Below are positions 23,477 through 34,100 of a DNA stretch of 64,000 nucleotides, one piece after another (positions within the stretch are counted from its first letter, which is position 1; each line of letters begins with the position of its first letter). The stretch comes from Thamnaconus septentrionalis (Eukaryota > Chordata > Actinopteri > Tetraodontiformes > Monacanthidae), in assembly GCA_009823395.1 (NCBI GenBank), contig CM020510.1, positions 14,793,773 through 14,857,772 on the forward strand. Direction: 5' to 3'. The notes under the pieces are model-generated. The model ran no database searches. It saw only the letters and a program-made list of their open reading frames with translations, and was not told where the DNA came from. The translations under genes and the position numbers were made by a program.

Positions 23477-23764
23477 TTCATCCATTTGGTAACACCATTT
23501 ACCCTGCACTGAGGGTGACACAGGCATGGGTGCTGGGGGAAGTCCCTGTGGAGGTGGGGTAACACCCAGTCTAGTGCAGGGTCACATAGAGGCAAACAAC
23601 CATCTGCATTAACACCAAAAGACAATTTAGCATTGCTGATAATGTACATGTCTTGAAACAACCCATACATATTCAGGGAGAACAATGCAACTCCACATAG
23701 GGAGGCCATGGGTGGGATTCAAACCCACAACCTGCAGCCCCACCTCAGTACAGTGCCACCCAAC
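23477..23764 (-). mobile_element. tRNA-derived SINE (V-SINE/DANA type)
   Basis: Read on the minus strand, the 5' end is a tRNA-like head with GGTGGCACTGTACTGAGGTG (A-box region) and GGTTTGAATCC (B box, 23715-23725, one base from the tRNA consensus). It is followed by the diagnostic body phrases TATGTGGAGTTGCATTGTTC, CTAAATTGTC and ATGGTTGTTTGCCTCTATGT. The 3' tail resembles the ATGGATG-type end of this SINE group. The copy is nearly full length at about 288 bp but has diverged, with the usual 'CCGGTTTCC' part missing. It accounts for the start of the 264-codon frame at 23708, which is therefore not a gene. The exact family name is uncertain. Confidence 0.85.
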
Positions 23765-24867
23765 TGTATCCTGACGATGCTTGTGATGTATTTACGGTGG
23801 AAAAAGTGGACAGAAAATCAAGGTAAGTCGCTGACGGCACAAATGGCTGACACGCGAGGAAAGAATTCCTCCGAAAATGTGGAAATAGTGGAAGAAAAGA
23901 TGGGTGGAATTGTCAGGACGAGCTTCCAGTGTCGATACAACATGCTTCACATTCCCGAGGGTCAGGCAACGCCACATTTGCTGTCGTCTGTCCGGACGGG
24001 GAGGCGTCCCGTCGTTCACGTTGTCGGCCTGACCGGGTCCCTCCGCACGGGGACGCTCGGCAAGGGCGGCGCTATCGCAGAAACCCCCCCCCCGAAAAAA
24101 ACGACAAAAAAAAACGCTTGCGCACATCTGCGCGCCCGTGTGTGTGTGTGTGTGTGCCGCTGTGTTGCTGGTGGCTCTGTTTCAGGATTGTGTCGAAGCC
24201 GCCCCGTAATAAATGTGCCCGGGCGAGTGGGCCCAAAGAGATATATCACAAACAGGAGGGGAGGCAGAGTGCACGGGGGTGGAGCGGGGGGTGGGGAGGA
24301 GGATGGAGCAAGAGAGAGAGGGGAGCGGCAGCGGGGGAAAAAAGGAATGAGGAGAAGAGGAGAAAGGAGATGGGGAAGAAGAAGAGAAGGAGGAAGAGGA
24401 GGATCGATTGGTGAGGAAAAGGAGGGAAAAAGAGGAGAGAGGGAGAGAGAGGGAGGCAGGGGCTGTTTTCTCCCGGGTCCTGCTATGTTTCCCATTATGT
24501 AAGCCCTGGTCACCGGCAGCATGCCAGCAGGCAAAATAAAAGAGTCTCTCTGGCTTGGCACTGCTCGTATTTTCCTATCCTCACTACGGGGTCAGGGAGG
24601 GGTCAGGCAGCTGGATGGGGCGCTGGGGGGATTGTGGGGTCTGGGCCGGCCTCCAAAACCCAAAAGGCCCAGGGTTCAAGTACCAGCTGAAAGCAATCAG
24701 GGGGAAATCTGGGAGTGCCACAGCTGCTCGCAGCGGCGTTGCTCTGCGGCTCAACTCCTCTCCCCTCCTCGGCGCTCCGCATCTCCCTTGTCCCACTTTT
24801 TTTTTTTCTCCTTCACCACCCCCCTTTTTTTGCCGTCGCCTGACAGACACACACGTTATTAAAAAAC
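23765..24867. other. Non-coding stretch, purine-rich
   Basis: No gene is recognised. It includes C9 near 24085, a short (TG)n at 24138-24157, and a nearly pure purine block at 24283-24470. This block produces long Glu/Arg/Gly frames on + and Pro/Ser frames on -. Unique sequence at 24470-24560 (TGCTATGTTTCCCATTATGT and on) looks constrained, but this needs alignment. Confidence 0.5.
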
Positions 24868-24900
24868 GAGAGAGAGAGAGAAAGAAAGAGAGAGAGTGAG
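24868..24900. repeat. (GA)n with AAAG interruption
   Basis: GA-rich homopurine array, interrupted by AAAGAAAG. Confidence 0.9.
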
Positions 24901-24922
24901 AGACTGCATAGTTTCTCTCTCT

Positions 24923-24954
24923 CCAGAAGTTCATCAAGCCAGAAGTTCATCAAA
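24923..24954 (+). repeat. 16-bp tandem duplication
   Basis: CCAGAAGTTCATCAAG is followed directly by the same sequence with one extra A. It looks like a recent local duplication. Confidence 0.9.
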
Positions 24955-24969
24955 GCAGATATATGTGTA

Positions 24970-24992
24970 CGTGTGTGTGTGTGTGTGTGTGG
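24970..24992. repeat. Short (GT)n array
   Basis: About eleven GT units. Confidence 0.9.
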
Positions 24993-25199
24993 CGTCTTGC
25001 TGCTGTACTTTAACAAGCGCTTGTGTGTTTGCGTATGTCTTCAAATTTCAAACAGAAAATTCAGGGATGCCTGAAGTGTCATGACGTTTCAAAAACTCCC
25101 AAATTCCGAAAAACTCACTTTTCCCAACGTTGCTTGACACTGCGCCGTGTCTCTAACCTGTCGATGAACCCAGCAGAAGTGAGAAAGTTGGATCTTTTA

Positions 25200-25405
25200 C
25201 TCCTTTTTGCTTGCAACACTTTTGTGAAAGTGTGCGTTAAAGCGCACGGTTCTGGAGTTTGGGCCTTTGTGATGTCACAAAGGGGCACCGGTATCACAGC
25301 GATGCAGCTCCCAGGTGAGGAGAAACATCCAAAACGGTTTCAGCAGGGGGCTTAAACTGAACATTATTGCAGGAGGCTGTGAACACAGGGCTAAATATGC
25401 TCTCT
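25200..25405 (+). repeat. Dispersed repeat, copy A
   Basis: Shares ordered anchors with 51620-51885. These are an AARCGCRC-like lead-in, TGTGATGTCACAAAGGG with CAC following (here 25269-25285), and GGGCTAAATATGC (25388-25400) preceded by GCTG..AACA. The anchor distance is about 119 bp here versus 205 bp in copy B. In this copy the first anchor is flanked as CCTTTGTGA-TG-TCACAAAGG, a perfect 9-bp inverted repeat. Shared order and orientation argue for one repeat family. Its boundaries and name are unknown. Confidence 0.6.
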
Positions 25406-25703
25406 TGTGGTGGGTGCTACTATCATTATTGCTATTATTGCTATTATTATGTAAATATGAGACGACGCTCCGCTGGAATCCAGATCTAAAAAGGTTAGAA
25501 TGCTGGACCCTTGAATCTGGTTGCTATTAGTCTCAGCCATTACAGGTCAAACTGAATTTGTTGTAAATTTTCCTCCTCTTGTTTCGGCCTTTGGCCTTTG
25601 TTGGCGCGGTACACACTATCGTGCGCCGTGCGATGCCATTCTCACTGATTACTTCCATCCTTTGGAGAATTTTTCGCGATGATGGAGTCTGAACCTTCAG
25701 GGC

Positions 25704-25726
25704 AAAAAAAAAAAAAAAAAAAAAAA
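25704..25726 (+). repeat. Poly(A) tract (about 23 A)
   Basis: A pure A run. It could be the tail of an old retroposed copy, but the sequence upstream is not a SINE or LINE that I recognise. Confidence 0.9.
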
Positions 25727-26836
25727 TCCCTGAACAGCCACGAGGCCGGAAACAGTGTGAACCTCGCGAGCTGCCGTGGTAAAAATATCTTCAAAGTAAC
25801 GACAGACTTGGATGGCGCAGTCTGCAGCTACCCCGTTTTTTCGGCCTCCGCCAAATTGTGCAGAGCGACGAGTGGTGAGCCAGAGACGTTCGCGCATACA
25901 TTTCAGGTCTGGCAGTTTAATTAATAGGGTTAAAGGAAGGAAGCAGATTTTTGGACGACACCTCGTCCGCTCTGGTTCTTAACCTTATTCTGCCTTTTTC
26001 CCTCTGTTGGCTAAGGAGCCGCGCTGCTGCTCCAACAAGCTATCCTCCCTTGTAAACACAACCAAACGGGAGGGCGGACGGACACAAGCGGCCAGACAAA
26101 CGACTTCAACACAGACGTCTGCAGCTAAAGCGCTGGACTTCTGGCAGAGCTGCCGTGTCCAGTGCTGCTTTGCTTCGGTGGATGGCGGGAGAACGAAGGC
26201 CGTGCACGGCCGTCGAGACACCTGACATTCACTCCGGTGTAGGTACCGAATCTGTCCAGGGCAACGGGATCTGTCTGGGCTCTAATGGCAACTCCATTAG
26301 GACAAACTACATCGCGGACGAACAGATAGATTGATCGATCGATCATCGGCTGTCGTCAGACCCTCTGGACAGATCTTGTAGCCTTCCAGACGCCACGTAG
26401 CCAAGGACAGTTTGCCACGTCATTGAAATTGCCAGAAATCGCCGACCCGGACAGATTTTGCACCTCCGCCAGCGCTTAACCTTTGCACGAGTGCCCTCAT
26501 GAACACCATCTTAGGAGGATTAGTGGAGGTTGAGCCTCTCAACCTGGGGTCGGTTTGTCTAAAAAACGCAGGGCGAGACACTTTGGAGAAACAATCGGGG
26601 GCCTATTAAGCGATGCGTAATGTTTAATGGGTGGCACAGATCTGTGCTGTGCCCTGCTTCCACCAGCCTGGCAACCCCCAGCCAAGGCGAGATCCTTCCT
26701 CTCAGGAGAGTGCACCCTCTTTGTCATCTGGAATTGCCTCGCGCCGGTCCTCAAGACAACCCCCCAGCCCCAAACTATCCAGACACCTGGGGGGAGGAGT
26801 GGTGGGGGGAGGGAGAGGGGCATATGGACTGAACTG

Positions 26837-26838
<2 letters not shown>
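25727..26838. other. Non-coding stretch
   Basis: No gene is recognised. GATCGATCGATC near 26332-26343 is a short palindromic run. The stretch 26560-26760 is unique and balanced in composition, resembling constrained non-coding DNA. That view is not supported by any alignment. Confidence 0.5.
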
Positions 26839-26874
<36 letters not shown>

Positions 26875-26877
26875 AGG
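26839..26877 (+). repeat. (CAG)9(CAA)2 trinucleotide array
   Basis: Nine CAG units, two CAA units, then CAG. In one frame it would encode Ser, in others Ala or Gln, but no coding frame with support surrounds it. Confidence 0.94.
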
Positions 26878-26958
26878 AAGTGATAGAGACAGAGGACGAG
26901 CCAGCTGAGCAGGACCCCCAGACACAAAGGGCTGGGAGGACACACGCAGATATAGAAA

Positions 26959-27081
26959 CACACACACACACACGCACACACACACACACACACACAGTGA
27001 CGCGTGTTAACCCACGATCCGAGATTAGCCAGTACTGACAGATAAGACTGGCTGGGGCATACGCAGGAGTCGGTTGGGTGG

Positions 27082-27120
<39 letters not shown>
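26959..27120. repeat. Facing (CA)n and (TG)19 arrays
   Basis: CA arrays at 26959-26996 (one CG interruption) and a pure TG array at 27083-27120 lie about 86 bp apart. They are reverse complements on the same strand, so they could pair into a stem of about 18 bp or more. A short (AC)6 follows at 27128-27139. Confidence 0.9.
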
Positions 27121-27122
<2 letters not shown>

Positions 27123-27139
27123 GTGGGACACACACACAC

Positions 27140-28766
27140 CCACACTCGGTTGGTCAAGTCGCCGATCGCCCCCCCTCCGAGCCCTCCTCTCCCCTCCCCT
27201 ACCCTCCCGGCTCGAAGTGACGGAAAGAGCGAGGCTGGCTGTCGTCAGCCTGGCCCAGAGCAGGAAGTGTGCTGGGGATAAGGCAGCCATGTGGCAGGAT
27301 GTTATGGGTTTCTAATTAGAGCAATTCATCTGTCAGCAGGGGCGCGCTTTCGCTGAAGCAACCCCCACCCCCACCCCGCCTCACCCGCTCACTGTCGCAC
27401 CGCCTCACACCCCCTTTCCCTCTTCACACTCTCAAACTTCGCCCCAACTTGGAAAGCACATTCTTCACGAACATGCAACCACCACCCCCCCCCAACACCC
27501 ACCACGGCAAATCCCCCCGATCCCGAGTGGGATAATTCCTCAACAGCGTGAAGCCGTGACTCAGAGAGGCGGCTCGCCAGCGCCCGGAGTCGGAGACGGT
27601 GGGAATGAAAGCGGTCGTCTACACACACTAACCCCTGGTTCCCTCGTCACAGGACGGGGAGAAGCAGCGGCGGGGCCGAGCGGCTTGGACGCTCCTGAAG
27701 GTCCGACTGCACGCAGCAGACCGGAGCTCCCCGGGGAACGGATCCTGCTATTGTGTTACACCAGATATCCTGCCGCTGCGCTTTTGTGCATGAGCTGATA
27801 ATCGTGCAAATAAGCAAACAACGAGGGGCGGCTAACCAGCTATGACAGCAGCGAATCTGTAAAAAAGAGAAAAGAAAAAAAGAAAATGAAAAAATAAATG
27901 AAAAAATGGGGTTGCACCGCTTGTCTCTTTCTCTGGAAAGGGATCGACTCTGTGGTGTAACGTCGGCAAGCAAACAGTCCAAAAAGGACGAATTCCAATT
28001 CCAGCAAAATTCCGAGCAAATGCCTGAACTCTCCCAAAGCGGCAGCCTGTCAGATCCTCATGCACTTTTAGAAATGACCCTTCTGACTTCCCATACAGCA
28101 ACCCTGGCTTCTCTCTTGCTGACTGTTCAAGGAACACCAGTACTACTAAGACTTTATGTCATCATGGCAATTATTATTTTGACAGCACTTTGTGTGGATG
28201 ATGCAAACATATTGATGATTCAAATACTTATACACAATATTTATTTAATCTGCTTTGTAATCTTTAAATGATCAATTTGTCACGCTTGACTGAAATGTTT
28301 CAACCTCCAAACATTTCCAAAAGATTGCGCAACTGTTAAGTTTTGTAAAAAGTAAGAAGCCTCCAATCCAAGATGTTTCAAACCACATAAAAACATCTGT
28401 CAGTTGATCTGATCTGCAAACTGTGGCTGCTGATAAACAGTTAAGCGTGGACTGCGCTATAACAGAGCTAGATGGCACTCGATTTGCACATAGCAAGAAA
28501 AACAAAACAAAACTTAAGACGGCATGTCATCAATTGAAAAACCTGGACCCGTGAGTTCAGGTTGGCAAACAGAAAACGGTAACAAATCCGACTGGCCGGC
28601 TTGAAAGTAATGTAGAAATATGTTTTGTCTCCCTTTCCAAATACATGCTGTTGGCTTTTGAAAAGATGGACGCATGAAAAACGGGCGGAACGGGAAGAGA
28701 CAAGAACGGAAAAGTGGCAAGATAAAAGTTGATTGGGATAGAGCTGAAAAGAGAAGGAGGAGGAGA
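27140..28766. other. Non-coding stretch
   Basis: No gene is recognised. It is C-rich at 27165-27520, CpG-rich at 27540-27740 and A-rich at 27855-27910. The 121-codon frame at 27906-28271 has a hydrophobic C-terminus but no start context or domain that I can defend. The sequence at 27280-27350 with TTTCTAATTAGAGCAATTC looks enhancer-like. Confidence 0.45.
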
Positions 28767-28789
28767 AGGGAGGGAGGGAGGGAGGGAGG
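28767..28789. repeat. (AGGG)n array
   Basis: About six AGGG units within a longer purine tract starting near 28747. Confidence 0.88.
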
Positions 28790-29452
28790 TGGGGAGGCTC
28801 TGTACAAGGCCGGGAACAAAGAGCAGCGGCCGGGGGATGTTTAGATAGGTGCAGGCTGCCACTAGGAAGTCCACGCTCCAGTATAAACAGGCCGCCACAC
28901 AGCCCAGCACTCCCAACTGTGGGAGAAATCTGCCCCGAGACGGTCGGAGTGGCGCTGGCCAACAGAGCAGAGGGGCGGGGAGGGGAGGAGGAGGGGGGAG
29001 AGGGAGGCAAGGGGAGGATGGGTACATGGCCACTTTCAATCCCTGCTGAATATATACACAGCTGAGTCTGGCCTCTGGACCCACTTCCTCCTGCTTCCCT
29101 CTCCGAGGTCCATACAGGATCCTCAGGGCAGCTTCACTGCTCTTATCCGCATGGAATCTTCAACGCATGCACCCCCAGCATACACACACACTGACTGACT
29201 GACACACACACGTTTGGAAGGACTTGTCACCGACTTCTATTAATTTTCCATTCTTCAGGCCAGCCCTAACCTAACTCCAGCATTTTTAACAACTTCTTTT
29301 TGTTCCCTCGCCTCTAATTCAGCAATTTCTAATTTTTGATTCTGAAATTCAAAACTTGACCTCGAATGGCCCCTGGTAAAGTTGTGAGGTCGAGGTCAAA
29401 TCATCCTCACGTACTGAAACTGTCCTCACACTCAGAATGCCATAATTAAGAA

Positions 29453-29453
<1 letters not shown>
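28790..29453. other. Non-coding stretch
   Basis: No gene is seen. The minus-strand frames of 175-180 codons crossing here are Pro/Ser-rich because of the complementary purine tracts. 28840-28940 is unique and GC-balanced. Confidence 0.5.

Positions 29454-29497
<44 letters not shown>
29454..29497. repeat. (AC)22 microsatellite
   Basis: A pure 44-bp AC array. Confidence 0.96.
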
Positions 29498-29499
<2 letters not shown>

Positions 29500-32400
29500 G
29501 AGCACCCATGCAGCTATGTTTCAATAATAATACTTGTGAGGTCTTTTTGTATTACAGCCAAACTCCAAACTCTACGATGTCTTTGCAACATATTAAAATC
29601 AGGCAAAATTAATGTCCACGTGGCTGTTTCACTGAATCTCAAACATCCAGTAAAACATAATTAAAAATATTTTCATTCCTTAACCTAAATACCAGCACTC
29701 CGGTCTAGCAGCCTTCCAAAAACAACCCCGATCTTTAGGAACACAGTTTTTTTGTCCTCCCAGACTTTGCCCATACCAAGTGCTAATCTTGGTTTGTAAC
29801 CAAGATGTGTTGTTTTCTCATCATGATGACAGTAGTGCAGATTAGACACCCTCGCTCAAAGAGTCCGTCTCGAAATACTGAGGAATTGTCATCTTTTATT
29901 TCATTATCTTTTATTGTCATTATCATATCATATTCTTCATAAAAACTTAGTCAGACTGTTAGATAATTTGACAATTGATAGCTTACTTATATATTAAATG
30001 TGGTTTTTGGTTATACTATTACTAGCTATTATTATACCATTACAGCCATAGGGGAAAAATTCCTAAAGAATTTTCAGTTGCAACGGATTATGTCTGTAAT
30101 CAAGAAGCATCTCTATCTTATGGGGGGCATACGGGGGGAAACTTGGAGAAGATTGATGAGTTCTGCACTCCAAACGATCATATTATCCACATTATGTATA
30201 CAAATAAAACGCGTTAGAAGAACCATCTCTCTCACACACACATGCACAGCAAACACACAGAGAACCTTGTGGTTTTTGTGCAACACGGAGGGATCCGAGG
30301 GGGAAATTCCTTTGAACACGAAACCGAGGAAAAATACGGGCAATAAGTTGAAGGGAAACATTCCACGAGAACCAACACACTGGTGAACCCTTAAATTGAC
30401 TCTCTGGATTGGAACTGACATCATGTCCTGTTCCTTATCAAGTTCCTCATCACCTGGCAGGGAGCGAGCGTGCTTGCGTATTCACACACACACACATGCA
30501 GGCAGACACGCACATCGGCACTCATGAGTCCACATGCACCTGGCGCAGACGTTCCTGCTCTGACGAGAGTGGCCAGTCTTACCATGTTTAGTCTGTTCTT
30601 CCGCGCTTTCCAAGTGTGACAAGACCCATGAGTGGGCGAGGAGGAACTCAGGCGACTTGCAGCATCGTGATAGATTCACGGCTCTTCTGCTGCAGACATA
30701 TATCCACTGGAATATTTACTCACCTCCTGTCATTGTGATATACTGTGGGCTTGGAAAAGAGCAAATTTGCACCTCCATTTTTTTTTTTTTTTTTATAGGA
30801 TACCTACAAGTGCTCTCTGAATGGAATACACTTATGGAAGGGGTCATTTTGTGGCTTCTCGTTGCTTATTGTAAGTCTTAATACCACTTTGTAAAACCAC
30901 AACAAAAGACTATAAAAGTCATAAAGTTAGAACAAGAAGCGAACAGGACCTGCTTTTCGAGTAATAGAATGAGTAAACGAAAGAGAACAAAGGTTAAGTG
31001 CATCGGCCAAAGGATTTATACAGTTGTGCCAATCAAGTAGAACCGTCAATCTGGACCCTGGACAACTTCCCCCGCAGCTCCGAGCAGGTCAGCAGTTAAT
31101 ACAACCTAATGATGATTTGAAAGGAAAAAAGACTGAAAAACCAAAGTGAAAGTAAACTAATGAGAAACATGAATGTTAGAAGATAAATTATTGCAACATC
31201 CTGTGCCCACATCCCACACTGGGGAAGAGAGGTTTACGGCTCATAGTGGGTTGCCACCCACTATACGGGTCTGTGTCTCAACGGTCCAATATTATTCCCA
31301 TTAACAGATATTTTTGTTTAATTCCTGACTCAGTGGAGCGCTCATGCTGGATCAATTATCCTAAACAAGACAAGGCCAAAGTAAAGATTCAGAAACACAG
31401 AAACACATTGGCCCTCTTTTTTTCTCCCATACAGTGATTCTGACCAACACCTACAGGCAGATGTTGCCACTAACCGGAGAGAGGTGACTGTGCACTTTGT
31501 GTCATCACAACAGGGTGCTTTCCAGAACTGAGTGTTCTGCACATGCTTTTTTGAAAGCTGGAGCGAACTGAGAAGCAAAGACCGAGCAATTATTATTTCT
31601 GTGGAGTTCGCTGCAATATAAAATTGCCAGAAAACAACAGTAATGAGATTCCTGCGTAACACGGGACCTTCATAGAAAGCTTCCTGGAGGTCCGGCCAAA
31701 AGACAGTTTTCTGTAAATAACACAATCAACTTAAAAACATTCACCTTATCGTCCATTCGTGATCATTGGAGATTTCAAACTAGTGGGAACCGAACCCTTA
31801 GTCCTAGTATTAATAATGATATAAAAACACACACATATGTCAAATGGCTGTGTGCCCTTTGAACTGAGACGGTAACAAGTCACACTTTCTCATTACGATG
31901 CTGTCAAACCACAGCCCGTCTGTTCCCAACTCTGTCAAGCTGCGTCATGACGAAGAATCACACGAGAGCCTTATCTGCTCCACAAGTGTGTGTCTTGGCG
32001 AAGGGCTGCTGGGAAATTTTGATGCAACTTTTAGAGGAAGACCAGCGGAGACAGAGGGGAGTGGAGGAGGAGCAGGAGGAGAGCTCGAGTGGCCGAGCGA
32101 AAATGGAACCAACACCCAACCTATCGAGGCAAAGATACACAGACACACAAACTGGCTGCCAGTAAACACGCACAAGTCCAGCAGCTCTTCCTGGAATAGC
32201 ACCATGAGGCAGCTGTGAGTCCCAGCAGAGCCCGACTCTCCCACTCATTGGGCCTCTCTCAGGCAAACACACACCCTCGTGCCCTCACACGCCGACCAGA
32301 AACACCCCACGCTCAAAAAACCTCACACGCTCTTTGCTAATAGGACTTTACACTCGTCCGAGTTCACACAAAAGTGAAACAGAAAACTACCGACTACATT

Positions 32401-33031
32401 TTGTCCTGATTGTTTATCTGTTTTGGGGTCAAGTGAGGGGAAAAGAAATGTACAGATTGACCAGCCCAAATCAGATTTGGCAATCTGAAAACTTGATCAA
32501 ATAGAAACAGAAATGTTGAAAGTGTTAGAGTCGGCTCTTTCAAGATGCCATTTGATTACGGTGAAGTGATTAAATGCAAACTGCTGGTACGACTGATTAG
32601 TGATTGTGAAAGTTCAGGTCAGAGTACTGTTGCTCAAACATCTGCTGACTTGTTTGTTTTTCATAAAACCCAGTTTAATTTCCGACAATGTAATAACCAA
32701 GTTACACACACGCGCCACCACCCTTATCTGTACATACTGACTCCATAAACAGGCTTCCCCGGGCGGAAACTGAAAGTATTAAAAGGTGTGATCGTCGCAT
32801 TAACTTCTACAGGAAACAAAATTGCAGCTTTTGGTTTCAATATGCCGAGACGGAATTTCTCTGAGTGTGCCCCCCTGACTGTGAAAACACCTAAAACTCC
32901 CTTTTCCTGGCACACGCAACACTCAAAGCTCAATTTAGCAGATGTTGTGGTATTTCCAGATCCTGGATCCTTATGGTAAGAATGCTGACGCCGATTTCAG
33001 CCTACCAAAGAAAACAGAGCTCGGAGCTTTG
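29498..33031. other. Non-coding stretch
   Basis: No gene is recognised. It is AT-rich at 29880-30110 and has a T18 run at about 30777-30794. Frames of 128 codons (30000-30386), 127 codons (minus, 31342-31725) and 106 codons (31898-32218) show no domain. No repeat family is recognised by eye. Confidence 0.5.
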
Positions 33032-33093
33032 CTATCTATCTGTCTACTCTATCTATCAATCTGTCTATCTATCTATCTATCTATCTATCTATC
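33032..33093. repeat. (CTAT)n tetranucleotide array
   Basis: Degenerate CTAT/CTGT units at 33032-33064, then seven pure CTAT units. It is the complement class of the AGAT array at 39472. Confidence 0.92.
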
Positions 33094-33199
33094 ATTAAAT
33101 GCACTGCATGCTAAAAGATGCGCCATGCTGACGCAGGTACATGTAAAAGTTGCTGCTTCATCACGATGAACACGCAGCGTTGCAGAAGGACGTAAGGCA

Positions 33200-33223
33200 C
33201 CGCCGCCGCCGCCGCCGCCGCCG
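33200..33223. repeat. (CCG)8 trinucleotide array
   Basis: Eight exact CCG units lie in GC-rich DNA. Frames read as Arg, Ala or Pro/Ala runs. It is CpG-containing, unlike most arrays here. Confidence 0.94.
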
Positions 33224-33985
33224 CTCTCTCAGTGACACACTTTCCCATGCTTCACTCCGCCGTGCACTCCGTGTCTGCTCTTTCTGTTGTTCTTCATGTG
33301 GCCGCAGTTGCTCCAGTTTGCGGAGGGAAGTGCCGATCTTCCAAAACAGCCCCGGAGTGCACGGATCTGTCCTGACGTTCTCACTCGCTGTAACACATTA
33401 GAAAAGCAACAGTGGAACGGACAGCCTGTCAGGACGCTGAACGGCCGAGAGACATGATTTCAGACCCGGCAATCCAAGCGGGGAAATCTCCAGGTTTTTC
33501 CCGAATTAAGCAGTAAGCCACTCGGAAGCCTCGGTCTCAGGCGCGGATGACCTTAGCAGATGCGTTGACAGGAATGTTGAAGTCACTCTGGTACCGTGTT
33601 GATCCGTGCTGATGTGAGCTGCATCCATTTAATTCCATTTCCTCTCTACCCTGTGGGATGCAGACCTTGAGCGGTCGGATCCCGGGAAAACTCCTCTGCT
33701 TCGGCTCTCTGCGCGCCATGTGTGTCCAGATCGGACGGGATAAGCGAGTTAGCAAGTGATTGGGCAAAAAACAAAAAAACAGAGAGACGCCGGCGTGTTT
33801 TCTAAAGCCTCGGGCTGTAAAGTTCCGCCGCAGTTTTTATATTCACATTGAGGTAATGTTGTTTTGACCAGAAATCGAACCTGGAGAATGGAGTGACAGA
33901 GGCAGTCTGGATCTGACAGGCTGTCAGCTGAGGCCAAGATGACTAGCTGGGCTGTAGAACTCTGGTGGCCTGACCACTTCCTACC
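33224..33985. other. Non-coding, CpG-rich stretch
   Basis: No gene is recognised. CpG density is raised at 33160-33560, with no TATA box or open frame of note. Confidence 0.5.
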
Positions 33986-34100
33986 AGAGATGTCAAGTAG
34001 CAAAGTAGGACTACTTCACTACCGCACTGAAGTACTTTTACAAAAGTACTCTTTTCTTTTCTTTACTTTTTGCATTTACGTACGTGCATATTTTCAATGA
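33986..34100 (+). mobile_element. hAT-like element end (partial)
   Basis: CAGAGATGTCAAGTAGCAAA, then GTAGGACTACTTCACTACCG and CACTGAAGTACTTTTAC, resembles the 5' end of the element at 40613-41398, which begins CAGGGGTGGGAAGTAGCAAA then GTAC ... ACTTCATTACTG. The matching opposite end was not found. Sequence to about 34430, including TCATGATTGGCTGATCAC, may be its interior. Confidence 0.55.

Noticed and set aside
23708..24502. 264-codon + frame, the longest in the window
   Set aside because: It begins inside a minus-strand SINE and ends in a purine tract giving Gly/Glu/Arg runs. No domain is seen and opposite-strand frames are equally open.
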